From Fasciola hepatica (taxonomy: Eukaryota; Platyhelminthes; Trematoda; Plagiorchiida; Fasciolidae), in contig CANUEZ040000182.1 of the NCBI GenBank assembly GCA_948099385.1, forward strand, positions 21,949,501 to 22,013,500: 64,000 nt of DNA. Reading direction: 5' to 3'. This document shows, piece by piece, positions 1 through 11,262 of the stretch (position 1 is the stretch's first letter; every line of letters begins with the position of its first letter). A program made the position numbers and the translations under genes. The notes below the pieces were generated by a model that did no database searches, had not been told where the DNA came from, and saw only the letters and a list, made by a program, of their open reading frames with translations.

Positions 1-209
1 TGTGGCCTAAAGACCGATGGGAGTTTGTGTCTCGATCCAAAGCGTGTTTTGTTTGCTTGCTTTCAGGGCACGGTGCTGATGAATATAATTCGAAGAGGCT
101 CCGTGGAGAAGGAAATTGCAATCGCCGGCATCATCACTCGTAGCATGAGGCGAACAAAGTCCCGGTCCTCAACGCCTCTTGTCAACTACTTTTCACGGGT
201 CTCCGTGTA

Positions 210-490
210 AGCATGAGAGTCTTACCGGTCAGTACAGCAGTTCCAAATAGATTATCACGCACTAGTGCGCTGCCCGATCCTGGTACAGATACCACTTACG
301 TGCTTCGTGCTTCGGCTGAGCTCCTGGGTCTCGTGAGATAGAGTCAAAATTAACTTGGACAGTTTCATCGGGAATACTGTACGGGGCTGTGAAAGAATGT
401 CGCCTAATCTCAAGTCTTTGGATGATAAGGAGGTGAAAAGAGTGAAAGGTGGCCATACTGTACTATCAGTTCTAGACATACAGGCCACGG
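210..490 (+). pseudogene. BEL-1 aspartic protease remnant, active site altered
   Basis: From base 210 the frame starts SMRVLPV and reaches LPDPGTDTTYV, which matches the BEL/Pao retropepsin block usually written LLDSGSDTTLV. The catalytic Asp is at 276-278, but the following Ser is Pro (DPG instead of DSG, 276-284). Downstream stretches about 345-480 fit the rest of the domain in shifted frames. Retropepsins of this type release Gag and Pol proteins from the precursor. This copy is frame-shifted and would not be expressed as one protein. Confidence 0.65.
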
Positions 491-564
491 CACCGAGTCA
501 GGGAACTTTTTCAAGTGGGGTCATTTAGCCTGAATGTTGAGCTTTATCAAACCCAGCAGTCGGA

Positions 565-2030
565 GTGATTACTGGATTAGACATTCCTTCGGAGCACCGA
601 ATTATATAACAGCCGGGGGGTTCTGAGAGAAACCCTTGCACTGATAGCTCCCCTGCAGGCTAGACGATACAAAGTCCGCTGGGTATTAGTCGTTTGGGTA
701 AATTTGGAGCTTATGCCATACACGGTCTGCAGGTTAATGATAATAACTCCTGAAGGCCTTATGATAAAGTACTTCAATACGGTGATTCGCCGGGAACTTT
801 AATGTCCATTGGGGATGAAAGAGCTATCGAAATTCCGGGAAAGTCTCGACTGCTCAAGGAAGGATATCCTAGATTTGCACGGCGGTTAAAGAACAATGAA
901 CCCGCGGGGCTTTGCAATCGGTCGGTCGCTCCTCATATTTTATGTTGTTGAGGAAAAATTGTCTCAAGGGTTAATATACGGCTGTAGCTGAACGTTAAGT
1001 TGAAAGATAATTTTCGGTGCAGGTGTGGCATAAGCTCAGGGCACACAAACAAGTGAAGTGCTATCCACCATATCAAGCGGCACTTAATTCCAGAAAGCCT
1101 GAGAAGGTTCATCTTTTCTCTGACTGCGCTGCAGTGTTCCAAACAGGGAATCGATAAATGTGCTCTTACTGCATAGTCCCAATCTAGACCCGAGTTTGAA
1201 AGGCGAACTTTTGCTGTTCCGTCAGAGGCCTTGTGGCCTTGTCTTCCGATATTTAATAAATATTCCCACAAGTGAAGGTGTCCGAGGAAGAACAAGGTGC
1301 CCCCCGTTTTCTCCGGCGGTCTAATGGTGATGCTTCTAGGCTGGAGGAATTTAAAATGACAGAGCATTCTCCTGGAGCTTTATCTTCAACTCTTTGTGAG
1401 AGTTCTGAAGTGGAGAAGACAGCCACGTTATTTCTTCAGTTCAGTTCAATTTGCAGAGGACAGGTACTGATCGCTGCCCCAGACTTCTTTCTATGGTGTA
1501 CGCGGCAGTTAAGCCCCAACCTCTGCGCATTGTATTTCGTCGAGTCCCTCCATGCTCCGATATATGGGGCAGAGAACCACCGAGGTATCAGTTCTCGTCA
1601 GCGGTGTCAAAAGTGGTTATAAAGAGTTTTTACACTGATGATTGTTTAACTCCCTTTTATACTACCGCAGAATCATTATGTTTAGTGGGGGGATTACGTG
1701 GCTCATCACGTCTTGGTGGGTTCAGGTTGACCAAGTAGCCAAGCAACTAACAAAATGTCCTAGATGCCATTCCTATTGACGAAATAAACAGCGCCATAAA
1801 ACCCATCGATACCCATTTGTGACCGACTGCGACGACGTTAGTTTTGTCTTGAAATGTTGAGCTGGACGTCTTCGAACACCCTGTTTACATCAAAGATGGG
1901 CCAGCAACAAGAAGAGTTATGTCAGCACTACTGGCCGCAGCTTACGATTCTTTGGGTAGGGCCAGTCCGTCCATCTTACCGATGAAACTGTTGTTGCAAG
2001 ATTTGTGACGGAAGAAAGTCGGTTGGGATT
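565..2030 (+). pseudogene. BEL-1 reverse transcriptase remnant
   Basis: Several blocks in the right order identify a BEL/Pao RT. GLDIPSEHRII lies at about 571-606 (end of the protease-RT linker). DERAIEI lies near 815 (RT N-terminus). YPPYQAALNSRKPEKV lies at about 1,062-1,109, followed by FSDCAA (template-binding block). PQVKVSEEEQGAPRFL lies near 1,260-1,315. The catalytic box is YTDDCL with YTDD at 1,631-1,642 (usual form YVDD). It is followed by a GGFRLTK block near 1,720 and a thumb-like block SLGRASPSILPMKLLLQDL near 1,953-2,010. Frames change at least five times and there are internal stops. Confidence 0.8.
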
Positions 2031-2139
2031 AACCACCGGGAGGGAATAACAAAACAGAATGAGGAGGAATGAAGAAGGCTGTAGAGGCGACCAAATTAAT
2101 ATGAGTTCCATGGTAGTATGCACGTGATGTTTTGAGTTT

Positions 2140-2667
2140 GAACGCGGATGTCGAAATGCATTTAGTTTGTGGTGCTTCTAAAGTGGGCCACGGAGCAGCC
2201 CCCAGCTTAAGGTTTGTATCCCATAGGTCAGATTCAAGATATGTACTTGGTTTTTTGAGTCGCTTGTGGCACCTTTAAAGGCTGTTTTCACACCAAGGTT
2301 GGGAATGGCTGCAGCTGCCTCTGCTCTACCATAGCAGGGATGAATGAAAAGGAAACGGACCAGCGGTTGTGACACTTATTTCTGGACCGATTCAGTGACA
2401 GTTCTCCACGACTTGAAGAACGACAAAAGGGGGTTTGCGAATTACGTCGCGATTGAAGAGTCCAAGATCCGTGCCTGCTCGCTTCCCACACGACGCAGGC
2501 TAGTGTCGGGGAAAGAGAATCCGGCAGACCTGGCGTCTCGAGGGATGCGAACAGGAGATAAGGGCCGTCATCTTTGGTTTCAAGGCCCAAAGACTTGCGA
2601 TCCTCGGAAGTTGCCGGATCCAAAGAATAAGCGCATATTGAAGTGCTACCTGAGCTGTAGGAGATAG
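2140..2667 (+). pseudogene. BEL-1 RNase H-like domain remnant
   Basis: SKVGHGAAPSLRF near 2,177 matches the BEL/Pao RNase H start (ADAS-x-x-GYGA...). SLVAPLKAVFTPRLGMAA near 2,260-2,315 matches its second block. An open frame at 2,344-2,667 carries YFWTDSVTVLHDLKN and ENPADLASRG, the last conserved block. The domain would remove the RNA template during reverse transcription. Frame changes between blocks make it non-functional. Confidence 0.75.
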
Positions 2668-3049
2668 AGACGCACACTGTGGGTAGCCCAGTAAGATAAA
2701 GATCATATTGGTCACACTTCTAGCGCCGTTTGTCCTGAACTGCGTTTTTTAGAACTACCGGGCGGATATCGCGGTATAAGAAATAACTTCGCATTATGAT
2801 AGAAGGATGCACTGAAGTGTCATTGCAAGCGGGTCATTTAAAGGCCTAGGAGTTGAGGAGTTGTTGTGAGGCGTTTACGAGTTTAGTACAAGTTTGGTGT
2901 TTTAGTAAGGACATTTACTCAGTGTAGCGGGGTACTGACTCCGGGGGCTGTCTCAAGCGCAGCTCTGTAAGGAAGAAGAGTTCTTTTCTGACTGACAGCC
3001 TGTTATGCTTGGGAGGGTTATTAGTCGGGCCAACTTTATGGAGGAAGCT

Positions 3050-3570
3050 AAGTATCGCACTGTTCTTCTAACAATACACAGAGATACTGAGTTAATTGTT
3101 AGAAGTTGTCATGAAAAGGAAGGTAATGATGGCTTTTATCAAGTTCTTTTGAATATTCGTCAACGGTTCTGAATTTTAAAGAGCACACCCCCTGCTAGAT
3201 GTGTTCCCGGGAAAAGCTTAAACTGCCTTTGACTGATAGCGCGTCCGTGTACGCAACCATTGGCATCTCCAGCGACTGGAGATAGAGTGAATGCCGGTTA
3301 TGCCTTTGCATATGTGGGAATAGACATTTTTGACCCTTCTCTTTGAAACTGGCGGGACTGAAGAGAGACTATATGGCTGTTTATTCACCTGCGTAAAAGT
3401 GAGAGTGACGGACATCGAACTCGTATATTTTCTCCCTAAGGATTCTTTCCTAAAGACACTGATAAGCTTCGTGGCCGGAAGAGGTCAACCACATGTTCTT
3501 TCTAGGGACAACGAAAAAACAATTTTGAATGGGCTTTACCGACAAAAGTTCGGGTCCTGGTCCGGGTGAG
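3050..3570 (+). pseudogene. BEL-1 integrase, truncated
   Basis: The zinc-binding N-terminus is readable as CHEKEGNDGFYQVLLNIRQRF near 3,100-3,170. RPCTQPLASPATG near 3,240-3,280 and YVGIDIFDP near 3,312-3,340 follow, the latter holding the first catalytic Asp. The open frame 3,330-3,569 carries YGCLFTCVKVRVTDIELVY and SFVAGRGQPHVLSRDNE. The usual SDNG of the second catalytic site reads SRDNE. No third catalytic Glu or DUF5641-like tail follows. Confidence 0.75.
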
Positions 3571-4299
3571 GCCCGATCAAAGATTGAATGCTCACTTCAT
3601 CGAATACTAGGCTCCACCTGTTGTGGGTGGCAGCTCCAGGCCTTATAACAACGAGTAGCCTGGTTCGATCGCGAATCCAATTCAAGAACACGCTACCTCT
3701 GCAAATTTTGCAAATAAAAATGTAAGCACACAACCGCAACACCTTTGACAATGAGCCGCAGTCAACATGCAGCCAAAAAGTGGTCAAAAACAGGACATAA
3801 CCCGGTATAACGAAAACTGTCGTCCAAAATGTAAGAGTTAAAAGTACCCGTCCCGCAGTCCAAACAGACATACTAAATTCTCCGTGCTTGAGTAGGCTTA
3901 AAAATCAATTCCCCGAGCGTGGCAGCCAAAATCAGCGTAAACTAGCAATAAAACGAAACTCTTTTGAGTCAGTGAGATTTCCCACAAAGTAATCTCAGTA
4001 ACAATGCACAACAATGGAAAAAAGTGTGTATATCAGGAGTAGAATAAGTGTCGACCACGAAACAGTGCCAGCTCTAGTAAGGTTGGAGGAATCAGTCCAA
4101 AATTAAAAACACTGGGTTCCTTCTATCCAGCTCATAAGAACAAAGAGAAGACAAGTCGCTAGATGCATGCATTTCGCGTACTCGAGGACGCAAGACATAT
4201 CAATATGTATACGCTGCACAGTGGGTGGTAAATGCAACAGTAAAGTAGACACGGATGAAAGTTATTATAGTACGTACTTTGGGCAGGGTGAAATCCGTC

Positions 4300-4440
4300 A
4301 TGCTAACGCCAAGGCATACAAACAATTTGGGTCAATCGCTCTTGTGCACAGTGCTGGCTGATGCATCACGATTAGAATCGTTTCAAAGGACGCTAATAAT
4401 TCCGGTGTTGAACTACGGAACAATATGTTGAAACACTGAG
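4300..4440 (+). pseudogene. LINE RT C-terminal fragment (CR1/Jockey-like)
   Basis: DASRLESFQRTLIIPVLNYG, read at about 4,365-4,425, resembles the conserved end of CR1/Jockey-type RT (typically S-x-L-x-x-F-x-x-x-I-R-P-x-L-E-Y-G). The preceding stretch AKAYKQFG near 4,308 fits the block before it in another frame. The same block is better preserved at 39.2 kb (-) and 44.1 kb (+) in this window. Too short to assign a family. Confidence 0.45.
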
Positions 4441-4889
4441 TCAGTCCAACTTTGCGACCAAATTTAACCAGGTTCCTTGCAAACAAAAAAGCCGGCGGTT
4501 TCACGTCGTTTTGTATTGCCTCAGCGGGTTGCGCCCTAGAGTTTAACAGTTATTTGGGCATTTTTCCTGATACTCGTTGAGTCAAACGGCAAAACGCCTT
4601 GCCAAAGTATACGTCACGGCAACTGCAAGTGAAGTGGCTGAAAAAACGCGAGATCCTGGGATCAGCAAGAACGTTTAGGTGATTTCGAAAACATCTTTTG
4701 ATCGTCTGCAGCAGACGCAACAGACGCAGCAACGCCGCTGAGTGTGTGCTTTAAGGCTGACTTTAGATTACAATTTATTTTAAAAGAAAACGACCTCCTG
4801 TAAAAGGCAATGATGAAAACCTGCTTTTTCTCGATGTTCATTGTTTTTTTGCTCACTAGCTTCGGCTTCTGATAGTGTCCTATGAAGTT

Positions 4890-5255
4890 TCACCGATAGC
4901 CTTTGGCCGGCGGCTTTCTTTCTGTGAACCCCCATTTGTTTTGTAGCTGATCCTCTGTGCTGATCTGCTGGGCTGTGTTGAAGAGAGTTTTGTCCAATGA
5001 ACGTTTGTAAGCCACCGGAGCAAATCTGGAGAATTGGCAATACCGTCCGGTCCATGTTGCTTTTCGGTGGCTTCTGCAATGCCGAGTCTCATCCTGACTT
5101 CTGGTTAATAAAACATCCGGTAGGAGCAGACTGTTATCGCATTCTTCTTCGCGAAATACACTGAAGCACGGGTAAATGGAGATAAGAAGGTTAACGGAGG
5201 GGACAAAGCAAACCTGCTTTGTTGACTCTTTGGGATTCTCGCCTCCATTGGGCAA
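4890..5255 (-). pseudogene. Penelope-like element RT fragment
   Basis: The minus-strand frame is open for 121 codons. It contains LLLPDVLLTRSQD, then RKATWTGRYCQFSRFAP, then KRSLDKTLFNTAQQISTED and a final KGY. In the Penelope RT thumb region the usual order is LPFLDVLV, YRKPTHTGRYLNFNS, a K-x-x-L-I-x-x-L-x-x-R-A helix with ICS, then NGYP. The spacing fits. Neither the upstream RT palm nor a downstream GIY-YIG endonuclease is visible, so it is an isolated fragment. There are no neighbours of the same element. Confidence 0.7.
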
Positions 5256-6690
5256 AACATATATATATATATATTTATATAAACCGGCGTTTTGCGTCCG
5301 TCACTGACAAGAGTAACTGAAGTGCTTGCTTCTAGCTACTAATGTCCTGCCTCTGTTCTAAAGTTTGCAAAACTAGTCATAATCTGTTTGAAGGTAAGCA
5401 GATGTAGAACTTCTCAATCAATATGGATTTTACAAAAGCTTGATCAGAAAATTGATGGTTTACTAGAGGACTATCACAGGACAGAATAAATCACTTTCTG
5501 TCAAGTAGTGGTGTCGAATGGAGATTCGGTCCGCCAAAAGCCAGTCACTGAGGTGGAACCTGGGAATGTCTGGCGAGTTCGGCGCGGCTTGCGCCATATT
5601 ACATCTCCCATGGTCGTCATCTGACGGATATAATTTCCGTGTCATTCTTAGTGGAGTTAGAAAAAACCTTCAGCGATGGCTCATCCGTGTCAGAGACCAA
5701 TGATGGCAAGGACCTTAGAGCAGACCATCGACTCTGAGTAGATTCCGGATACCTCGCAGTAAAGAAACAATGTTTACTGGTCAAGATTTCTTCCGTACTT
5801 ATGTCGGACACTGGAGAAGAGTACATCTGTTGAGGGACCCTTTTTGGAAAATTTGGAAGACTGGGTGTGTCAGGATGTTGTAAGTAATATAGGGCGGTTG
5901 ATCAAGGAGGAAGGCCTGCAAACGTAGGGTGCATTTTTCCTAGCTATCGGAGGTTGTCGTAGAAACCAGTGGCCTCCGGGGTTTGTTGGCGAAATGCCCT
6001 CTGAGAAGGATGGACTCGTTAGTCAGGATCTGGTTCGTCCTTCACGCTGGTGGTTTTGGCATGGCGTACCCAAACTGTGTTCGTTGGGGGGTACGAACGG
6101 TTGGTTTAATTGTCCGTTGTGAACCTTGATTGTAAGTGTTTGCGGTGCTCCGCAATTTAATGTGCATTCTATTTATTCTTTTTTGAGGTGCGCACATTTG
6201 TTCTCTTTATTTGATGAGATTTTGCCTGTGCAATTTGGTTGGTTTGGCGAGGTTTGGCATGTAAGCGACTGTTACTGCTTTATAGCGTTGTATGCTCTTT
6301 CAGCGCGCTAAGTTATCATGGTTGCTGAACGTGACGTAGCCAACGTCGGGCTACGATGATGCACGTAAACCTCAGAAATGCTCCAGCGGAGCAAACGAAG
6401 AGTTTTGGCTGGTTACCGACGAAAAAGCAATAAGAAGGGGCCGTTATTAATTTGGGCCTACTCGTATTGTCACAGCGGGGCTTTGCCTTCTGGGCAGTTA
6501 TGGTGCCGTGCAGCGTCGAATGTAGTTGGTCTTTCTTACCGCGCCCGTCGTATGTGGTCCATGCCTCGGTCGCTTCCTGAGAGGTTTCAATACTCACCAA
6601 TTGACGAAGCCCAAATTGGACCTGCACACAAGCTGGGAATCACTGGTGAGTAGAAGTTTCAACTAGTTAGGTTCCGCCTGTATTCGCTAA
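5256..6690. other. Unassigned stretch with a short (AT)n run
   Basis: An (AT)n run lies at about 5,260-5,280. The remaining 1.4 kb contains only short open frames that I cannot match to any retrotransposon block or host gene. It probably consists of further decayed element DNA. Confidence 0.4.
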
Positions 6691-6696
6691 TTCCTG

Positions 6697-6987
6697 GTGA
6701 AAGAAACGATGAGAACAGTAGGACGTACAGGTATCGGTACACAAAAGGCCGAATCAATAAGTCTGAGAGTCACCGATTCAAAAGCTGGCACGGTCCACAG
6801 GAGGTATATTGACCAAATAAGCATTGGAACTGCAGTCAGAGAACAACAAAATGAAGCGGCAGAAAACCTGCAAATTGGCGAGCCAGTTGCAGTGCTCAGG
6901 TCGCACAGCCTTGACTCAATCTACAATTCAAGGCAACAGTGTCACGAGACCAAACTAAAGCGGAAGGATTTGATGATTCTGACCTAG
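6697..6987 (+). pseudogene. Ty3/Gypsy integrase C-terminal fragment
   Basis: A 96-codon frame contains GRTGIG, then SISLRVTDSKAGTVHRRYID. Gypsy integrases end with a block of the type RTGPVSY-x-V-x-x-x-D-G-x-x-x-R-R-H-I-D-Q, which this follows. The rest of the frame has no recognisable domain and no upstream integrase core is visible. It ends close to where the BEL-A 5' LTR begins, which may explain why that LTR is short. Confidence 0.5.
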
Positions 6988-7143
6988 TCACATGCTGTTC
7001 GAGAAAACCAGTTGGGACTAGTCAGTGTTCATTCGTCCGATATATATTCCAACCAGCATTCACGCACGTCTGCACACAAACCAATGCGCCTTGTATAACG
7101 TAAATGCGTGGAAATCCTTTCGAGCCGTTGCCAAATATTTGTA

Positions 7144-7455
7144 CTGTTGAGACTATGCTCTTTATCTTATTGACCCTCGAACAAGTACAGCATGCATCAA
7201 TCACTACGCTTCAACATTCGTTCATATTTTGCCCACGCGAAGTGGCATAATTTTGATTCGAACTTGGACTGCCGTGAACGTGGTACCTGACGTTGATCTT
7301 TGTTGAACTCTGATCCTCGTTGCTAGACGCTGTGGCCGTACAGTTGGGGTTTGTACATATTTATATGCATATAATTTGTTAATTCAGTGCCGTAGAAGCT
7401 ACGAATCAATCTTGTTCTGGTTTTGGGATTTGTTGAATTGCCTACGCATTACTCA
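7144..7455 (+). repeat. BEL-A 5' LTR (3' part)
   Basis: Direct repeat of 13,475-13,786, same length, four mismatches, no gap. It ends in TACTCA at 7,455, after which the two copies diverge, so 7,455 is taken as the LTR end. Upstream, similarity drops to roughly 75% over about 20 bases and then fades. The left boundary of the LTR is therefore uncertain and the 5' LTR looks truncated. A short TATA-like stretch (about 7,358-7,378) could belong to the promoter. Confidence 0.85.
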
Positions 7456-7514
7456 CGATCGGAACAACTGTCACAGGACTCAACTTGGAATCTGTACGAA
7501 GAAATCAATAAGAA

Positions 7515-8840
7515 ATGCCAGAAAAGGACAAAAGCAAACCGAAGCTGGACCGGAAGTAACCCGGCAAGTTCCTGTTGTATTTTCGGGTGATACTGATTCC
7601 TTAGGCATTGCTAGGTCTGCTAGTTCTCCCTGTGCAACTTCATGTACTTCAGCCAATGGTATGGAATTTAAAGGTGATGACATCTACGGATTGAGAATAG
7701 TGGAATCGGAAACCCAGCTTGGTCAGGCTAGGGAATAAGCTGAATCAGTCAGGGAGGAACAACTCCGAAGACGGGAGCGAGAGGTGATCCTTTGTAACAT
7801 GGAGCATGCGGCCATTTAGCCCAGCGATTCCGCGGAATGATTGAGACCGAAATGTGCTAGCGTAACACACGCTATTGACTTACCAAAGGTAGAATTGTCC
7901 CCATTTGACGGGAGGGCAGAACAGTACTGAAAGTTCATTAAGTAATACAAGAACTTTTTAGAAAAGAAGATATCCGATCCAGGAAAGAGATTCTTGTATC
8001 TGCTACACTTCTGTTGCGGAAGAGCCAGGCAAGCGATTGACGGCTGCTCGATGCTGGATCCAGAAGAGGGTTACACTCGGGTGCAGAAATCCTTAAAGAC
8101 CTGTTTGGACCACCAAATAAGGTCGCTCGGAATTTCATCGATGATGCAATACCAGAGGTGAGAAGTTCCAAAGCCGAGTCGGGCTCTCTAGTCAGTCTGG
8201 TGATAAAGATGCAGAAATGCAGCGTCTCATTGAATCACCTAGATTACCGATCGGACCTGGAAGCAGTTCACACATTGGATACCACAGTGCACAGTTAACC
8301 CACAGAACTACAGATTGGATGGACCGAAGAAGCCCAGGGGATCAGTAGATTTGGGCGAGAAACTAAGTTTAAAGACCTGACGCAGTTTATAGACCGTCAT
8401 GTCTGAATGGGAAACAGTCTTTTCGGTCAACTCGTGCGCGAGACGAGCAAGTTACCCAGGATTGCGAAAACGCAGGGCTGGACCAAGGAACCAAGCAAAG
8501 GCCATCCATGGGCAAAAACACTCGTACTATCCCACGAAGGTGAAAATTTCCCAGTGTGTGATGGCCGTGGGGCGCCTCTCCGCCTATTGGAATGCCCTCG
8601 CTTCCTTAACGTAGATGTCGACAAACGATGGAGCTAGGAGATTGGGCTCGTGCTTTGTCTGCCTCAACGAGTCACGTCGAGCAGCTATGTGCCGAACGAA
8701 ACCCAGTTGTAGTCAGGATGGATGCCGCCGGAAACACCATTACCTACTGCACAAATCCAAAAATTGAATGCCGAGGAAATCCCGAAGTCAAATGTGGTCT
8801 GCTCGGTGTCTCGCTCCCGCTAACAAGCCCATTCGCTTGA
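7515..8840 (+). pseudogene. BEL-A gag remnant
   Basis: A charged, coiled-coil-like stretch (AESVREEQLRRREREV near 7,742) is followed by a block starting IDLPKVELSPFDGR near 7,873. The capsid-like part contains FCCGRARQAIDGCSMLDPEE near 8,008-8,070 and DLFGPPNKVARNFIDD near 8,095. A first knuckle remnant, VCDGRGAPLRLLECP, lies near 8,555. A second, CFVCLNESRRAAMC then CSQDGC-RRKHHYLLH, lies near 8,650-8,755, with the usual His of the first part replaced by Arg. Stops interrupt it near 7,736, 7,929, 7,938, 8,297 and 8,405, and there is a frameshift near 8,080. The order matches BEL-B gag at 47.5-48.4 kb and BEL-4 gag at 33.5-34.3 kb. Confidence 0.8.
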
Positions 8841-8843
8841 GAA

Positions 8844-9235
8844 TAATGACAGTCGGCGTAGAAACCCCGGTTGGGGTTATGAGAGCTTTGGCTTTTTCAG
8901 GTAATGGCTTGAATACCACTCTGCTGAGGAAGGAGTTTTCAGAGAGGGGGAATCAACGTTCATTAGCGGTGGGCACAATGAGTGACACCCAGATCATCTG
9001 ATCGACCAAGCTGCACCTATAAGTCTTTTCCTTGGTCAACAACAATAGAGCAGAAACTCTAGAAGCATTCACCATTGAAGATCTGCCGATGAAAGCAACT
9101 CGGTCAGTGCAATCGATTCTGGCTTAGTGGCCGCATCTCGAAGGGGTCACGATCGAGGAGTGGCAGAATAACGAAATTGATCTGCTGATCGGCTGTGACG
9201 TGCCGGAAACGCATTAGGTCCTAGGTCAGAGAATG
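8844..9235 (+). pseudogene. BEL-A protease, catalytic Asp lost
   Basis: VGVETPVGVMRALAFSGNGL aligns with VEVMTPTGVVKALALVDSGS of BEL-B. The DSG triad of the retropepsin is replaced by GNG (8,900-8,908), so the catalytic Asp is gone. The downstream linker ends LLIGCDVPETH with a stop at about 9,214 where BEL-B has Trp. Neither protein processing nor read-through would be possible from this copy. Confidence 0.75.
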
Positions 9236-10480
9236 GGAAGCTGCAAAGCACCCTATGCATTACGCGCTATACTTGGCTGGAGTTTACATAGTAGTACAGA
9301 TGGAAGATGCAGCAGACGAGTCCAAATCAACTTCACTTCGGTGGAAACGGCGAACATTGAACAGGCATTCCAACAGCTGTATAAGGCCGAATTTGCCGAC
9401 CTGGCCATTGATAGAGATGCCCCATCACAAAAAGATAGGTCGGCTTTGAAAATGGTAGCCGAGAACGCCAAGTTTGTCATAGATCGTTTTGAAGCTCCTG
9501 TCCCGTGGAAACCCAGCAAAACGCCTATGCCAAATAGCCGAGAAATGGCTCTGAAAAGATTACTCTTCACCAAAACCAGGCTAATTCGAGAACCACAATT
9601 AGGGATAGAATACAAGCAGGCTTTGCAACATAACATGGACTTTGGTTATATAGAAAGAGCGGACACAGCTGTAGCCAGCGCAAACTTGAGGTGGCGCCTA
9701 CCTCACCACCCTGTCGTGAACCCAAGGACACCGGGGAGGATCAGGGTGGTTTTCGACTGTGCCGCAAAATGTCAGGGTGTCACTCAACGACCATATACTA
9801 CAAAGCCCAGACTGGACAACACCACTAGTCGAGGTTTTATGTCTTTTTCGGCTGGGAAAAGTGGTTGTCTCTGCGGACATACTTGAAGTTTTGCTACAGG
9901 TGAAGATGCCCGTTAAAGATAGGGTGCCTTTCGTCTTCTCTGGTGGCCTGAAAAAGACGCAAATCGTTCACCAGACAAGTAGAGGCTGGCCGTGCATCCC
10001 TTTGGGACGGTATCATCCGCCTTTTGTTGCTAATTTTGTCCTCTGGGAGACCCTCGAGCGTTTTGGCGACACCGGCAATCTGTTAGAAAGAGCAATGGAC
10101 CCTTTTACGTGGACGATTTTCTGTGTTCTTTCGGCAACCCAAATACTGCTGTTCTCCATATGACCGAATTGATCGCCACTCTAACTGCCGGAGGATTCAA
10201 CCTCACTGAATAGACTTCAAACAGCCAAGAGGTGCTCAATGTTACCCCGAAGTCCGAGAAAATGGAATGCGCGAGAGAGCCTTTGGTGCCCTCTTCACAA
10301 ATGGAGCGCACGCTTGGAGCTAAATGAAAAGCCGAAGGTGATGAATTCATATCCACTCTTGACCTACCCAAACGACCGGTCACACGGAGAGGAATCCCAC
10401 TATCAGCCTCAAGCCTCTATGATCCCCTAGGTTTTGTCTTGCCTTGGTGTTTACCGGGAAAGTGTCTGCTGCAATTGCTG
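9233..10480 (+). pseudogene. BEL-A reverse transcriptase, frame-shifted
   Basis: The first 180 or so codons are open (9,233-9,770). They hold the RT N-terminus with APYALRAILGWSL, then WRLPHHPVVNPRTPGRIRVV and FDCAAKCQG. A frameshift near 9,775 moves the reading to another frame. The block SSPFVANFVL is readable as PPFVANFVLWETLE near 10,017. The catalytic box FYVDDFLCSFGN is intact with YVDD at 10,106-10,117. GGFNLTE follows near 10,192. The thumb block SSLYDPLGFVLPW lies near 10,408-10,446. The catalytic residues survive but the frame does not. Confidence 0.85.
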
Positions 10481-10589
10481 AGCCAGGGAGGGGCGGGTTG
10501 GGACGAAGCTCTCCGGGATGACGGTGACAAGCGATGGCGGGACTGGTTGCACACCCTGGATCAACTTGGTGAGATCAAATTACAAAGAT

Positions 10590-11212
10590 GCCTAACAGGA
10601 ATCAAGTGCACAAACGACGCCCAACTCCACTTATTTTCCGATGCATCAGAAACAGGCTACGGTATAGTTGCTTACGGCTGCTAGGTGGACGCAAACGGTG
10701 GGTGGCACGGTCAGGTAGTATTCGCAAAGGCGAGGGTGGCTTCACGGAAGACGGCGTCCATCCCGAGGCTGGAGCTGAGCGCAGCAGTACTGGCCCTGGA
10801 AGCTGCGAAGCCGGTTAGAAGACGCCTCGACCGCATAAACTGGGAACCAAACTTTTGGACGGACTCAGTCACGGTACTACATTACATAAGCAACAATACC
10901 ACCTGCTTGAACACCTTCGTGGCCGACAGACTGACTGTGATTTTTGAGTCCACTAAGACCGATCGACGGCACTATGTGCAATCCGCCAGTAACCCGGCCC
11001 ACTTCTGTCCAAAGGACCTAAAATCACTAGAAAGTCTGCGGATGTGGGCAATGCGACCGGACTTCCAAACTGCATCTAGAGAGATGTGGCCAACGTTACA
11101 AATACCCAAGCCTGATGATGGCGAGATCGAGACCAAAAGACTGATGCTGGCTACAAACTTCACGGGAAGCCTAATCCTAACAAAAATCTGTGCCACTTCC
11201 CCGACTGGATAA
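10590..11212 (+). pseudogene. BEL-A RNase H-like domain
   Basis: AQLHLFSDASETGYGIVAYG ends in a stop at about 10,681, and the reading continues in the same frame from 10,685. The continuation has ARVASRKTASIPRLELSAAV, then NFWTDSVTVLHYISNN, then TFVADRLTVI and SNPAHFCPKDL. The last block is usually NPADxxSRG, so it has drifted. Only one stop separates the two halves, making this better preserved than gag. It lies directly upstream of the integrase frame. Confidence 0.85.
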
Positions 11213-11262
11213 AAATGTTAGGAGCTGTGTTCTAGTGGACGCAATACAAAGCATTCCTAAGG

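Larger units (their letters stand above)
205..3570 (+). mobile_element. BEL-1: decayed BEL/Pao LTR retrotransposon, LTRs not found
   Basis: A run of short, frame-shifted stretches follows the BEL/Pao polyprotein order: aspartic protease, RT, RNase H, integrase. Each block is recognisable only in pieces, with many stops and indels, so the copy is old. I see no gag in the first 200 bases and no matching LTR pair. It ends abruptly in the integrase core near 3,570, before the third catalytic residue. It differs in sequence from BEL-A and BEL-B (for example YTDDCL rather than YVDDFL), so it is probably another family. Confidence 0.8.

Noticed and set aside
3660..3690. GGTTCGATCGCGAATCC resembles a pol III B-box
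   Set aside because: No A-box at the right distance and no second copy in the window.
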